From Mycolicibacterium porcinum (GTDB lineage: Bacteria; Actinomycetota; Actinomycetes; Mycobacteriales; Mycobacteriaceae): a stretch of DNA of 64,000 nucleotides. Every line of letters begins with the position of its first letter. The stretch's first letter is position 1. The notes under the pieces are model-generated. The model saw only the letters and a program-made list of their open reading frames with translations. It searched no databases and was not told the DNA's origin. A program made the position numbers and the translations under genes. Below are positions 25,601 through 34,216 of the stretch, piece by piece. The stretch covers positions 477,569-541,568 of the forward strand of contig MVIG01000003.1 in the NCBI GenBank assembly GCA_002086835.1, given 5' to 3'.

Positions 25601-27112
25601 ATGGGGGGTCCAACCGCCGGGCCGACGGTCACCGAGCTGCTGGTCCCGCTGGCGGAGGTCACCGACCGTGGCCTTTACCAAGAGGATTCGTTCGTCAGCT
25701 GGGCCGACCACATCGCCGCCGGTGCACAACTGGCCGCGGCGCTGCGGGCACGGTTGGACCCCTCCAAGCCCCCGCATGTCGGGGCGCTCCTCGGCAACAC
25801 CACGTTCTTCTCCAGCCTGCTGGTGGCCGCGGGCCTGGACGGGCTGGTGCCCGTAGGCCTGAACCAGACCCGCCGCGGTGAGGCGCTGGCCCGCGATATC
25901 GCCAAGGCCGATTGTCAGCTCGTGCTGACCGACGATCCCGGCGCGGTCCCGCCCGGGGTCGATTTCATCGACGTCGAATCTGCCGACTGGACAGCCGAAC
26001 TCGCGTCGTTCGGGGACGCCCCGGTGACGTTCGCCGAGTTGGCGGCCGACGACCTTTTCATGCTCATCTTCACCTCGGGAACCAGCGGTGACCCCAAGGC
26101 CGTGCGGGTCACCCATGACAAGGTGGCGTTTCCGGGCCGGATGCTGGCCGAGCGTTTCGGACTGGGCCCGGCGGACACCGTGTATCTGTCGATGCCGCTG
26201 TTCCACTCCAACGCGATCATGGCCGGCTGGGCCGTCGCGGCCGCGGCCGGCGCCTCGATTGCGTTGCGGCGCAAGTTCTCCGCATCCGGTTTCATGCCCG
26301 ACATCCGGCGCTACGGCGCCACCTACGCCAACTACGTCGGCAAACCGCTGTCCTACATCCTGGCCACCGAACCGGCGCCGGACGACGCCGACAATCCGTT
26401 GCGGATCCTCTACGGCAACGAGGGTGCGCCGCGGGATCTGCGCCGGTTCGCCGAGCGGTTCGGCGTGACGGTGGTCGACGGGTTCGGTTCCAGCGAGGGC
26501 GGTGTCGCCATAGCCCACACCCCCGACACCCCCGAGGGTGCCCTCGGCCCGCTGACCGACCAGGTGGCGATCGTCGACGTGGAGACGGGTGAACCGTGCC
26601 CGCCCGGAGTGGTCGGCGAGCTGGTGAACCCGACCGGCGCCGGGTGGTTCCGCGGCTACTACAACGATCCCGACGCCGAGGCGGAGCGCATGGCCGGCGG
26701 CGTCTACCACACCGGAGACCTGGCCTACCTCGATGAGGACGGCTACGCACACTTCGCCGGACGGCTCGGCGACTGGATGCGGGTCGACGGCGAGAACCTG
26801 GGGACCGCGCCGATCGAACGAATCCTGTTGCGCCACCCCGATGTTGCGGAGGTCGCGGTGTATCCGATCCCCGACCCCAGCGTGGGCGATCAGGTGATGG
26901 CCGCGGTGGTGCTGACGCCAGGCGCACCGTTCGACCCCGACAAGTTCCGGGCCTTCCTGTGCGAGCAACCCGATCTGGGCCCCAAGCAGTGGCCGTCGTA
27001 TGTCCGGGTCGGCACCGGGTTGCCGCGCACCGAGACGTTCAAGGTGATCAAGCGCCAGTTGTCGGCCGAGGGCACCGACTGCACCGACCCGGTCTGGCCG
27101 ATCTCCCGCTAG
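25601..27112 (+). CDS. fadD17: FadD17: acyl-CoA synthetase of the cholesterol side-chain cluster
   Basis: 503 aa ANL-superfamily enzyme two bases after fadE27. P-loop FTSGTSGDPKAVRVTH near 149-164, GFGSSEGG near 295-302 (A5), GDLAYLDEDGY near 374-384 (A7) and RTETFKVIKRQL near 476-487 with the adenylation Lys. It activates a carboxylate with ATP and CoA. FadD17 and FadD19 have been linked to C5 to C8 steroid side-chain acids. Equivalent to Rv3506. A weak hairpin (CCCGC 27113-27117 / GCGGG 27125-27129) follows the stop. Confidence 0.93.
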   Translation: MGGPTAGPTVTELLVPLAEVTDRGLYQEDSFVSWADHIAAGAQLAAALRARLDPSKPPHVGALLGNTTFFSSLLVAAGLDGLVPVGLNQTRRGEALARDIAKADCQLVLTDDPGAVPPGVDFIDVESADWTAELASFGDAPVTFAELAADDLFMLIFTSGTSGDPKAVRVTHDKVAFPGRMLAERFGLGPADTVYLSMPLFHSNAIMAGWAVAAAAGASIALRRKFSASGFMPDIRRYGATYANYVGKPLSYILATEPAPDDADNPLRILYGNEGAPRDLRRFAERFGVTVVDGFGSSEGGVAIAHTPDTPEGALGPLTDQVAIVDVETGEPCPPGVVGELVNPTGAGWFRGYYNDPDAEAERMAGGVYHTGDLAYLDEDGYAHFAGRLGDWMRVDGENLGTAPIERILLRHPDVAEVAVYPIPDPSVGDQVMAAVVLTPGAPFDPDKFRAFLCEQPDLGPKQWPSYVRVGTGLPRTETFKVIKRQLSAEGTDCTDPVWPISR

Positions 27113-27143
27113 CCCGCACCCGGCGCGGGACGCGCGTCAACTA

Positions 27144-27166
27144 TTTCGATACCATCGGCATCGAAA
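27144..27166. promoter_or_regulatory. Palindromic operator candidate in the epimerase leader
   Basis: TTTCGATACC (27144-27153), centre ATC, GGCATCGAAA (27157-27166): 9 of 10 arm positions pair. It ends 17 bp before the epimerase ATG and just upstream of its GGAGG. Size and spacing suit a TetR-family dimer; the TetR gene at 28143-28697 is the nearest candidate. That link is inference. Confidence 0.6.
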
Positions 27167-27182
27167 CATGGGAGGCGTCAGC

Positions 27183-28157
27183 ATGCACATCGCAGTGACC
27201 GGAGGCACCGGCTATCTCGGGGCCCACACCGTGCGGGGCCTGCTGGCCGCGGGCCACCGTATCCGGCTCTTGGTCGCACCCGGCTGCGGAGACGACGAGG
27301 TGATCGGCTACCTCGCCGCGCTCGGCGAGATGTCCGTGCTCGAAGGCGACATCAGGGACAGCGACACGGTCGGAGACCTGCTGTCGGGGTGCGACTCCCT
27401 GATCCACGCGGCGGGCATCGTCGGGACCGATCGCCGGCGCGAGCAGCTGATGTGGGAGATCAACGCGCATGCGACAGAGGCCGTGCTGAACCGTGCCGCC
27501 GAGGCCGGACTCGACCCCATCGTCTCGGTGAGCAGCTACAGCTCGCTGTTCCCGCCGCCGAACGGGGTGATCTCCGCCGACACTCCGCCGGCGCCTGGCC
27601 GCAGCCCGTACGCCCAGACCAAGGCCTACGCCGACCGGGCGGCCCGACGTTTGCAGGACGCCGGGGCCCCCGTCGTGGTCACCTACCCGTCGAGCGTGGT
27701 CGGGCCGCCGTTCTTCACCGCTCCGGGGGTCACCGAGCGCGGCTGGGCGCCGATCGCCAAGGCCGGGCTGGCACCCCGGATGACCGGTGGCATGCAGATG
27801 ATCGATGTGCGCGACGTCGCGCTGGTGCACGAGCGGCTGATGGCCCCCGGCCGGGGACCCAAGCGCTACGTCTGCGGCGGCGTGATGGTGTCGTTCAACG
27901 AGATGATCGACGTGCTCGAACAGGGCGCCCGGCGCAAGATCCACCGAATCCCGTTGCCGGGAAAAATCTTCCGTGGCATCGGCTGGTGCGCGGATCTGCT
28001 CGGCGGGGTACTGCCGCTCGGCGACGGGATCAGCCATGAGGCAGCGCTACTGCTAACGGCCGCCACCCCCACCGACGATCGGAGCACGCTCGCCGATCTG
28101 GGTATCGAGGCCTGGCGCTCGCCACAGGACGCCATGCTGGCCTCATTCGGCCGGTGA
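27183..28157 (+). CDS. NAD-dependent epimerase/dehydratase (extended SDR)
   Basis: 324 aa. The ATG at 27183 is preferred over 27168 because GGAGG lies 8-12 bases upstream. Extended SDR motif TGGTGYLGAHTVRGL near residues 6-20, SVSSYSSLF with catalytic Ser near 121, and SPYAQTKAYADRAA with the YxxxK pair near 144-148. The C-terminal region (PLPGKIFRGIGWCADLLGGVLPLG) resembles hydroxysteroid-dehydrogenase/hopanoid-type epimerase-like proteins, but the substrate is unknown. It follows fadD17 by 70 bp with its own palindrome, so it may be regulated separately. The 3' end overlaps the convergent TetR gene by 15 bp. Confidence 0.82.
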   Translation: MHIAVTGGTGYLGAHTVRGLLAAGHRIRLLVAPGCGDDEVIGYLAALGEMSVLEGDIRDSDTVGDLLSGCDSLIHAAGIVGTDRRREQLMWEINAHATEAVLNRAAEAGLDPIVSVSSYSSLFPPPNGVISADTPPAPGRSPYAQTKAYADRAARRLQDAGAPVVVTYPSSVVGPPFFTAPGVTERGWAPIAKAGLAPRMTGGMQMIDVRDVALVHERLMAPGRGPKRYVCGGVMVSFNEMIDVLEQGARRKIHRIPLPGKIFRGIGWCADLLGGVLPLGDGISHEAALLLTAATPTDDRSTLADLGIEAWRSPQDAMLASFGR

Positions 28158-28697
28158 CACGCGAAGGGCCCGGCTGAGCAACCGCACCAGCTGCTGCTGC
28201 AGCTCCGGCGAATCGTCGTCGATCGCCACCGTGGTGGTGAACAGTGCGGCCCCGGCCGCCATGGACAACACAGCCTTCGCATCCGATTCGGATCCGTACC
28301 CCCTGGCGGTGAACATCTCGATCGCCGGGCCACTGAACCCGTCCCACAGCGCTTTCCGCAGCGCGGGGTTCTCCCGCAGGGCCAGCAGCAGCCCGGGTAC
28401 CGCCTCGCTCACGTCGGGCCGGACGAAGAGCTGGTGACTGCCACGGACCACCCAGTCGATCCAGCCGGCCAGGTCGGTGCCGGAAAACGGTGACATGTCG
28501 GGCGATTCGCCGAGTATCGCGTGCAGTACCAACTCGGCTTTCGACGCCCACCGCCGGTTCAGGCTGGACCTGCCTACTCCGCAGCGCGCCGCGACCAGCC
28601 GAACACTCAGGTCGTCCCAACCCACCTCGACCAGTAGCTCACGCGTGGCCGCGAGCACCCGCTCGTCGATCGACGTGTCCCGTGGTCGCCCTGCCAT
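28143..28697 (-). CDS. TetR-family transcriptional regulator
   Basis: 184 aa from ATG 28697, preceded by GGGGA; an ATG at 28715 is a possible alternative. N-terminal HTH at about residues 10-55: TSIDERVLAATRELLVEVGWDDLSVRLVAARCGVGRSS, with the typical helix-turn-helix followed by LNRRWASKAEL (the usual YxHF is replaced by NRRW). The C-terminal ligand domain resembles the TetR_C-type of mycobacterial repressors of small dehydrogenases. It is convergent with the epimerase and likely its regulator, and divergent from the AraC-type gene by 42 bp. Confidence 0.87.
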   Translation of the reverse strand: MAGRPRDTSIDERVLAATRELLVEVGWDDLSVRLVAARCGVGRSSLNRRWASKAELVLHAILGESPDMSPFSGTDLAGWIDWVVRGSHQLFVRPDVSEAVPGLLLALRENPALRKALWDGFSGPAIEMFTARGYGSESDAKAVLSMAAGAALFTTTVAIDDDSPELQQQLVRLLSRALRVSPAE

Positions 28698-28739
28698 TCC
28701 CCGATTCAACCGCATGGCGACGGGGGTAGCGTCGGGGAC

Positions 28740-29465
28740 GTGGGCTACCGCGAACACCGTCCGCCGCCACGCCTCGCAGAACTCGTGGAGTGTCGATGGA
28801 TCCGGACCGGACCGGCAGAACCCGGCCGGATACTGCCCGACGGCTGCATGGACCTCATCCGGATGGACGGCAGGATCGTCGTCGCCGGCCCCGACACCAC
28901 GGCGTTCATCGCCGCGGGAAGCCGCGATCCGGTGCAGGGGTTGAGGTTTCGTCCTGGAATGCTGCCACGCCTGCTCGGCGTTCCCGCCTCGGAACTGTGC
29001 AACGCCCGGGTCGACCTGCGGGACCTGCGCCGGGTCGACCATGGCCGCTCACTCGACGAGCTTGCCGAGACGCTGGCCTCGGAACAGCCCCGCTCCGAGA
29101 CCGCCCCGTGGCCACTGCCCGCACTGCGGGATGTCACGCGCCGGCTGGCTGCCGGCGAATCGGTCGCCGCGACAGCGCGTCATGCCGGCTGGTCGAACCG
29201 GACGATGCAGCGGCAGTGCGCCGCCGTCTACGGATACGGGCCTGCGACGCTGCGGCGCATTCTCCGGTTCCGCCGCGCGATCGGGCTGCTCGGTGACGGC
29301 CTGAGTGCCGGTGCGGTTGCGGCGGAGGCCGGCTACGCCGACCAACCGCACCTACACCGCGAGGTCCGCGCCCTGGCTGGCGTCGGGTTACGCCAGCTCC
29401 GTCAACTCCCCAGGGCCGCGAACAGGTCCACCGAGGTGCCGTCGGGATCTTCGACAGTGGCGTAA
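28740..29465 (+). CDS. AraC-family-type regulator with N-terminal DUF6597-like domain
   Basis: 241 aa from GTG 28740. N-terminal sensor part: YREHRPPPRLAELVECRWIRTG...RILPDGCMDLIRMDGRI, then FIAAGS and RFRPGMLPRLLGVPASEL, the pattern of single-domain sensors fused to AraC DNA-binding domains. The C-terminal two-HTH domain at about residues 120-225 includes GWSNRTMQRQCAAVYGYGPATLRRILRFRRA and AAEAGYADQPHLHREVRALAGVGLRQLR. Its last 64 bp overlap the 3' end of the convergent glyoxalase-fold gene. Confidence 0.85.
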   Translation: MGYREHRPPPRLAELVECRWIRTGPAEPGRILPDGCMDLIRMDGRIVVAGPDTTAFIAAGSRDPVQGLRFRPGMLPRLLGVPASELCNARVDLRDLRRVDHGRSLDELAETLASEQPRSETAPWPLPALRDVTRRLAAGESVAATARHAGWSNRTMQRQCAAVYGYGPATLRRILRFRRAIGLLGDGLSAGAVAAEAGYADQPHLHREVRALAGVGLRQLRQLPRAANRSTEVPSGSSTVA

Positions 29466-29797
29466 CGCTGCCCCCACGGCGCGTCGAACGGCTTGAGCGT
29501 CCCCGGGTGCCCGGCCGCGGTGAGCCGCTCATAGAGCGCGTCGACATCGGCGGGTACGTCGAGCCCGAAGGCCAGCGCCACCCGGCCCGGCCCGGCCGGC
29601 GGCGTCCAGCCGGGGTGCATTCCGGCGATCACCTCCTCGGTGTCGAACGCGAGCCGGTTCCCGCCCGGCAACGCGACCTCGACATGCGGACCGTCAGGCT
29701 GGGGAACCGCCAGGCCGAGGAGCCGGTAGAAATCCAGGGACCGGGCCAGGTCCCCAGTGACGATCTCGATGACCGCCGAGTTCAGGTTCAATGCCAT
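29402..29797 (-). CDS. VOC-superfamily (glyoxalase-fold) protein
   Basis: 131 aa, two beta-alpha-beta-beta-beta repeats: NSAVIEIVTGDLARSLDFYRLLGL near residues 6-29 and ...PADVDALYERLTAAGHPGTLKPFDAPWGQRYATVEDPDGTSVDLFA. The usual first metal His is absent (NSAVIEI), and the final metal Glu is Asp-Leu-Phe, so it may not be a metal-dependent enzyme; a drug-binding or sensing role is equally possible. It may be controlled with, or antagonised by, the overlapping AraC gene. Confidence 0.82.
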   Translation of the reverse strand: MALNLNSAVIEIVTGDLARSLDFYRLLGLAVPQPDGPHVEVALPGGNRLAFDTEEVIAGMHPGWTPPAGPGRVALAFGLDVPADVDALYERLTAAGHPGTLKPFDAPWGQRYATVEDPDGTSVDLFAALGS

Positions 29798-29924
29798 AAC
29801 CGCAGGTTAGGACGCGCATCCGGGCTCTGTCGTGAACAGATCGGACAAGCTGTCCCTTTGTCGGACTGCCGGTACCGAGTAGGTTGAGCCTGACTGTTAG
29901 TTACTTGCCAGTAGGGAGTCCCCG

Positions 29925-31478
29925 ATGCCCGCTCCGTCCGCCGCCGACTTCGCCCGCCTGCGCGCGCTCGTCGCCATCGACGACGCTGAAGCCCGGCAGT
30001 CCAAGTCGATCGAAGAGGTGTTCACCGGCAAGGAGCTGACCACCATCCCGGTCGGCACGGCCGACGACGTGACCGCCGCCTTCGCCAAAGCCCGCGCCGC
30101 GCAGGCCCGGTGGGCCGAACGCCCGGTCAAGGAACGCGCCGCCATCATCGAGCGCTTCGGCGAACTGGTGGCCCGCAATCGGGACTTCCTGATGGACGTG
30201 GCCCAGGCCGAAACCGGCAAGGCCCGCTCGGCCGCGCAGGAAGAAATCGTCGACATGATCCTCAACTCGCGCTACTACGCGCGCGAGGCGACGAAACTGC
30301 TCTCCCCGAAACGCGTGCAGGGCCTGCTCCCCGGCATCGTCAAGACCGTGGTCAACCATCACCCCAAGGGCGTCATCGGAGTCATCTCGCCATGGAATTA
30401 CCCGATGGCCCTGTCGATCTCGGACTCCATCCCGGCCCTGCTGGCCGGAAACGCGGTGGTGGTCAAGCCCGACAGCCAGACTCCCTACTGCACACTGGCC
30501 AACGCCGAACTGCTGTATGAGGCGGGCCTGCCGCGCGATGTGTTCGCAGTGGTCCCCGGGCCGGGTTCGGTGGTCGGCACCGCGATCGTCGAGAACTGCG
30601 ACTACCTGATGTTCACCGGCTCCACCGCGACCGGCCGGTCGCTGGCCGAGCAGTGCGGCCGCCGCCTGATCGGCTTCTCCGCCGAACTCGGCGGCAAGAA
30701 CCCGATGATCGTCACCAAGGGTGCCAACCTCGACGTGGCCGCCAAGGCCGCGACCCGCGCCTGCTACTCCAACGCCGGGCAGCTGTGCATCTCGATCGAG
30801 CGGATCTACGTCGAGCGGGAGGTCGCCGACGAGTTCACCGCCAAATTCGGTGAGCAGGTGCGGAACATGAACCTGGCGGCCGGCTACGACTTCACCGCCG
30901 ACATGGGCAGCCTGATCTCCGAAGATCAGGTCAAGACCGTCTCCGGCCACGTCGACGATGCAAAGGTCAAGGGTGCCACCGTGGTTGCGGGCGGTAATCC
31001 GCGCCCGGACATCGGCCCGCTCTTCTTCGAGCCGACTGTGCTCACCGGTGTCACCGACGAGATGGAATGCGCACGCAACGAGACGTTCGGCCCGCTGGTG
31101 TCGATCTACCCCGTCGACTCGGTGGAGGAGGCCATCGCGAAGGCCAACGACACCGAGTACGGCCTGAACGCCAGTGTGTGGGCGGGCAGTAAAGCCGAGG
31201 GCGAGGCGATCGCGGCCCGGATCCAGGCCGGCACGGTGAACGTGGACGAGGGCTACGCCTTGGCCTGGGGCAGCACCGCGGCCCCGATGGGCGGCATGAA
31301 GGCCTCCGGGGTCGGACGGCGGCACGGCGCTGACGGCATCCTCAAATACACCGAGTCGCAGACCGTCTCCACCGCACGGGTGATCAACCTCGATCCCCCA
31401 CTGGGCATTTCACAGACGCTCTGGCAGAAGGCGCTCACCCCGATGATCCGGGCGGTGCAGAAGCTGCCCGGCCGCTAG
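29925..31478 (+). CDS. gabD2: Succinate-semialdehyde dehydrogenase, GabD2 type
   Basis: 517 aa, close to the 518 aa of M. tuberculosis GabD2 (Rv1731). Start ATG with AGGGAG upstream. ALDH signatures: PWNYPMALSISD near 158-169, TGSTATGR near 231-238, the general base Glu in ELGGKNP near 253-259, catalytic Cys near 287 in SNAGQLCISIERIY and ETFGPLVSI near 387-395. It oxidises succinic semialdehyde to succinate; other aldehydes are possible. Its own promoter must lie in 29798-29924. It ends 8 bp before the convergent methyltransferase. Confidence 0.88.
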   Translation: MPAPSAADFARLRALVAIDDAEARQSKSIEEVFTGKELTTIPVGTADDVTAAFAKARAAQARWAERPVKERAAIIERFGELVARNRDFLMDVAQAETGKARSAAQEEIVDMILNSRYYAREATKLLSPKRVQGLLPGIVKTVVNHHPKGVIGVISPWNYPMALSISDSIPALLAGNAVVVKPDSQTPYCTLANAELLYEAGLPRDVFAVVPGPGSVVGTAIVENCDYLMFTGSTATGRSLAEQCGRRLIGFSAELGGKNPMIVTKGANLDVAAKAATRACYSNAGQLCISIERIYVEREVADEFTAKFGEQVRNMNLAAGYDFTADMGSLISEDQVKTVSGHVDDAKVKGATVVAGGNPRPDIGPLFFEPTVLTGVTDEMECARNETFGPLVSIYPVDSVEEAIAKANDTEYGLNASVWAGSKAEGEAIAARIQAGTVNVDEGYALAWGSTAAPMGGMKASGVGRRHGADGILKYTESQTVSTARVINLDPPLGISQTLWQKALTPMIRAVQKLPGR

Positions 31479-31486
31479 AACGCCCG

Positions 31487-32323
31487 CTACCGGGGACGCC
31501 GTGCGACGACGGCGAAGTTCAGCGGAATCCGCGGTGTCCCCGGCGGTAGGGCCCAGCCTTCGGTGCACGGCACGAGCGCCGGGAAAGGCTGCCAGTCCAT
31601 GTACGGCAGTTCCTCGAGCGCCTCGATGACGAGCCCGGCCCGCAGCAGAGATGTGACGACTTCGGACAGGTCATGGCGCCATTCGTGGTTGCGCACGTGC
31701 GTGATCAGACCGGCCGAGTTCTCGGTGTACGTCCCCGCGTCGTCGTAGGTCCGCGCGCCACCGCCGCTGAGGTAGTCGTCGGTGACATCCCACGGCTCGA
31801 AGTCCATCGCGTTCAGGATCGGGTGGTCGTCACGGATCAGGAATACCCCGCCCGGCTCGAGCAGGTCGTGGATCGATCGGGCCCAGTTGGCGAGTTCCGG
31901 TAGCCACACGATGGTTCCGGTACTGGTCACCACGGTCTCGAAGCGCCGCTGGATCAGGGTCGACGCGAACCGCGCATCGCCCTCGACCCAGGTGATCTCA
32001 CGGCCGTCGGCCTCGGCGATCCGGGCCGCGTGCCGCAGCGAATTCGGCGACAGATCGACTCCGTGAACGTCACGGGCACCCAGCCTGGCCCACGACACCG
32101 TGTCGGTGCCGATGTGGCATTGCAGGTGCAGCAGCGACCGGCCCGCCACGCCGGTGTCCGGCAGATGGGGCGCGAGCACCTCGAGGTCGTTGCGCACGAC
32201 CCGCGAGATGTCGGTGGGATCGGCCAGAAAGCCTGGCACGTCGTACATCTGGGACCGGGCATGCACGTCGGCCCGGTCGTCCCAGTTGGCCCGGTTCGCG
32301 GCGAGTGCGTCCATGTCAGACAC
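31487..32323 (-). CDS. Class I SAM-dependent methyltransferase
   Basis: 278 aa from GTG 32323, preceded by GGAGGTGA at a suitable distance. SAM motif I is LLHLQCHIGTDTVSWARLGARDVHGVDLSP (about residues 63-92), with an unusual Cys-His in place of the Gly-rich loop, as in the mycobacterial sub-family. Motif II-like RRFETVVTSTGTIVWLPEL near 129-147 and a Trp/Glu-rich C-terminus (YMDWQPFPALVP) follow. Substrate unknown. Convergent with gabD2. Confidence 0.83.
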   Translation of the reverse strand: MSDMDALAANRANWDDRADVHARSQMYDVPGFLADPTDISRVVRNDLEVLAPHLPDTGVAGRSLLHLQCHIGTDTVSWARLGARDVHGVDLSPNSLRHAARIAEADGREITWVEGDARFASTLIQRRFETVVTSTGTIVWLPELANWARSIHDLLEPGGVFLIRDDHPILNAMDFEPWDVTDDYLSGGGARTYDDAGTYTENSAGLITHVRNHEWRHDLSEVVTSLLRAGLVIEALEELPYMDWQPFPALVPCTEGWALPPGTPRIPLNFAVVARRPR

Positions 32324-32360
32324 TGGGTCACCTCCTCGCCGCGACCCTACCGTTCGGGGA

Positions 32361-32963
32361 CTAGATCGGGTTGAACGACGAGATCAGCCACTTCCCGTCG
32401 AGTTTCGTGAGCCCGACTTTCACGGCGCTGGCGGCCTGCGCCGGTTCGGGGTTGTCGCGGCTGGTCGTCGCCTGGTTCAGGTAGACCAAAACCTCCGCTG
32501 CGTCTGCCTGCACCGTGATCGGGGCGGCGCGAACGACCGTCGCGGTGGCGCGGATGTCCTTCTGTTTGGCCGCCGGCGCCACGAACTTGTCGGCGAACTC
32601 GCTGTAGTAGGTCAGGAAGTCACCGGTGAGGCGGGATCGTGCGTCGGCGAAGTCCTTGTCCAAACTGTCTGGCGCATAGGACAACAGCGCCACCGAGCCG
32701 TCGGACGCCGCGTCGATCACCGTCGTGGTTGATCCGGCGATGCCGTGGTCGACGCGGTACATGCCGAAATAGAGTGCCGCCGCAGAACTCGCCGAGGCCA
32801 GCAATACGCAGACGACCGCGATCGGGCGCCACCGCCGGGTGACGCGATCGATCCACCGCTCCTGGGGCTGAGGAGTCTCCTCGGCGACCGCGTCACCGTC
32901 CGTGGCGTCTTCGGCGACATCGGCTTCGACGTCTGGGGCGGCTTCTGCAGTAGCTGTGCTCAC
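32361..32963 (-). CDS. Mce-associated membrane protein (Mam-like), second gene of a pair
   Basis: 200 aa from GTG 32963, which overlaps the upstream stop as GTGA. Acidic N-terminus (EAAPDVEADVAEDATD), a TM helix at about residues 45-67 (PIAVVCVLLASASSAAALYFGMY), an external NTF2-like domain and the C-terminal KWLISSFNPI, the same ending type as mam4B (WLINAINPI). Mam proteins normally sit directly downstream of mceF; here the pair is about 1.7 kb away from the second mce operon (35309), separated by three other genes. Confidence 0.85.
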   Translation of the reverse strand: MSTATAEAAPDVEADVAEDATDGDAVAEETPQPQERWIDRVTRRWRPIAVVCVLLASASSAAALYFGMYRVDHGIAGSTTTVIDAASDGSVALLSYAPDSLDKDFADARSRLTGDFLTYYSEFADKFVAPAAKQKDIRATATVVRAAPITVQADAAEVLVYLNQATTSRDNPEPAQAASAVKVGLTKLDGKWLISSFNPI

Positions 32964-33622
32964 GGGACGAACTCCACTTTCGACATCTTGATCTGTTCCC
33001 CGTCTTTGACCATCGTCACGCTCAGGCGCCAGTTCCGTGGCTGCTGATTCGCCCCCGCCGCGTTGCTCACGGTGGTCGCGGTACTGACGAGGACGACTGC
33101 GGTGTCCCCGTCCATCGACTGCACCGCAGAGGCGCCGACCGTGGCCTTGGTCGTGGCCTTCGAGTCCTGTGCCGCTTTCACCAGGTCTTCGGAGGAGGAC
33201 TCGATGTCCGCCTTGAACTGTCCGGTCGAGTTGTCGAGGATCTGCCGGACGTTGTCCTGGGCCGTGGCACTGTCGATCGACATCAAGGTGACGGCGGCTT
33301 GCGAGGCTGCGGCAGCGAATTCCGCGCGGCGCTGCTGGTCGCGGTCGGCTTGCTGGTGGTACCAGATCACGTATCCGCCTGCCGCCATCAGCGCGCCGCT
33401 GACCAGGATGGCAACGCCGGCGAGAAACGTCGCGAATCTCGGTCGCCACCTACGCTTTTCGCGCGGCGCCGGGTCGGCGTCCGCGGAATCGTCGGTATCA
33501 GATTCGGCATCAGCCTGATCCGGCACCTCCAGGTCGTCGTGACTGGCCGACGACGTGGCGTCCACGGCGTCGTCGAGCACGGCTGTCTCAGTTTCCTGGT
33601 CGGAGCGGCTGAGTAACCGCAT
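32960..33622 (-). CDS. Mce-associated membrane protein (Mam-like), first gene of a pair
   Basis: 220 aa from ATG 33622 with GGAGGTGCACC upstream. Asp/Glu-rich cytoplasmic segment (residues 10-50), a basic REKRRWRPR stop, a TM helix at about 62-84 (FLAGVAILVSGALMAAGGYVIWY) and an extracytoplasmic domain with DNVRQILDNSTGQFKADIESSSEDLVKAAQDSK, which resembles mam4A. The pair 32960/32361 mirrors the architecture of mam4A/mam4B and likely serves an Mce importer, most simply the neighbouring operon at 35309-44554. Confidence 0.85.
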   Translation of the reverse strand: MRLLSRSDQETETAVLDDAVDATSSASHDDLEVPDQADAESDTDDSADADPAPREKRRWRPRFATFLAGVAILVSGALMAAGGYVIWYHQQADRDQQRRAEFAAAASQAAVTLMSIDSATAQDNVRQILDNSTGQFKADIESSSEDLVKAAQDSKATTKATVGASAVQSMDGDTAVVLVSTATTVSNAAGANQQPRNWRLSVTMVKDGEQIKMSKVEFVP

Positions 33623-33781
33623 GGTGCACCTCCGGTTGGTATCGGCCCGTCGCGAATGGCGCCAGTTACTGCGGGTCCCCGACGGCCGATGTGACTGCTG
33701 CCACACGGTAGTGCGGCAGCAGCCCGCGTCCGCTCCGATGTCCCACCCAGCGGACAAATCCGTACCCGGTGACCGGCACCC

Positions 33782-34216
33782 TCACCAGTTCCGCAGCGAA
33801 CACAACGCCCCTTTGGGCCCGGCGGCGCGGTCGACGACGATTCCGTCGATCGCCAGTTCACAGCGCAGGGTGTGGCTGTCCTGCGGAGCCAGGCCGGCCG
33901 TGGTGACAGTGACCATGGCCCACTTCATCGGGTCGGCGAGTGTGGTCTCGCGGATCCAGGGCTTGCCCGGTTCCAGCGTCAGATCGTCCTTGGGACTGAA
34001 TTCGTACGGATTGTGGCTGTAGTCCGCCCACGTCGGCGGGTCGACCTCGCGGAAGTAGATACCTACGGCCGTCGGCTGCTCCGCGGTGACCGTATAGGTC
34101 ACGCGATGCGTCATGGGGGCCTCGTCGGAGTGTGCCGGGGTGGCCAACGCAACGCCCGTACCGAGCGCGACGGCGACCAGTGCGCTCACCGCGACCGCGC
34201 GATCAGAGGTCGCCAC
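33782..34216 (-). CDS. Secreted MmpS-like beta-sandwich protein
   Basis: 144 aa from GTG 34216, which gives a clean signal peptide (ATSDRAVAVSALVAVALGTGVALATPAHS); a GTG at 34240 adds eight residues. The mature part begins HRVTYTVTAEQPTAVGIYFREVDPP and ends CELAIDGIVVDRAAGPKGALCSL, resembling the MmpS accessory fold with one Cys-Cys pair. No mmpL gene is near. The start overlaps the stop of the gene at 34203 by 14 bp, so the two form an operon. Function unknown. Confidence 0.72.
   Translation of the reverse strand: MATSDRAVAVSALVAVALGTGVALATPAHSDEAPMTHRVTYTVTAEQPTAVGIYFREVDPPTWADYSHNPYEFSPKDDLTLEPGKPWIRETTLADPMKWAMVTVTTAGLAPQDSHTLRCELAIDGIVVDRAAGPKGALCSLRNW

Noticed and set aside
27113-27129. 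Terminator after fadD17
   Set aside because: The stem is only 5 bp with a 7-base loop; mentioned in the fadD17 entry but not called.
32960-33757. N-terminally extended version of the first Mam-like protein
   Set aside because: The 45 extra residues are Arg/Cys-rich and the ATG at 33622 has a strong ribosome site.
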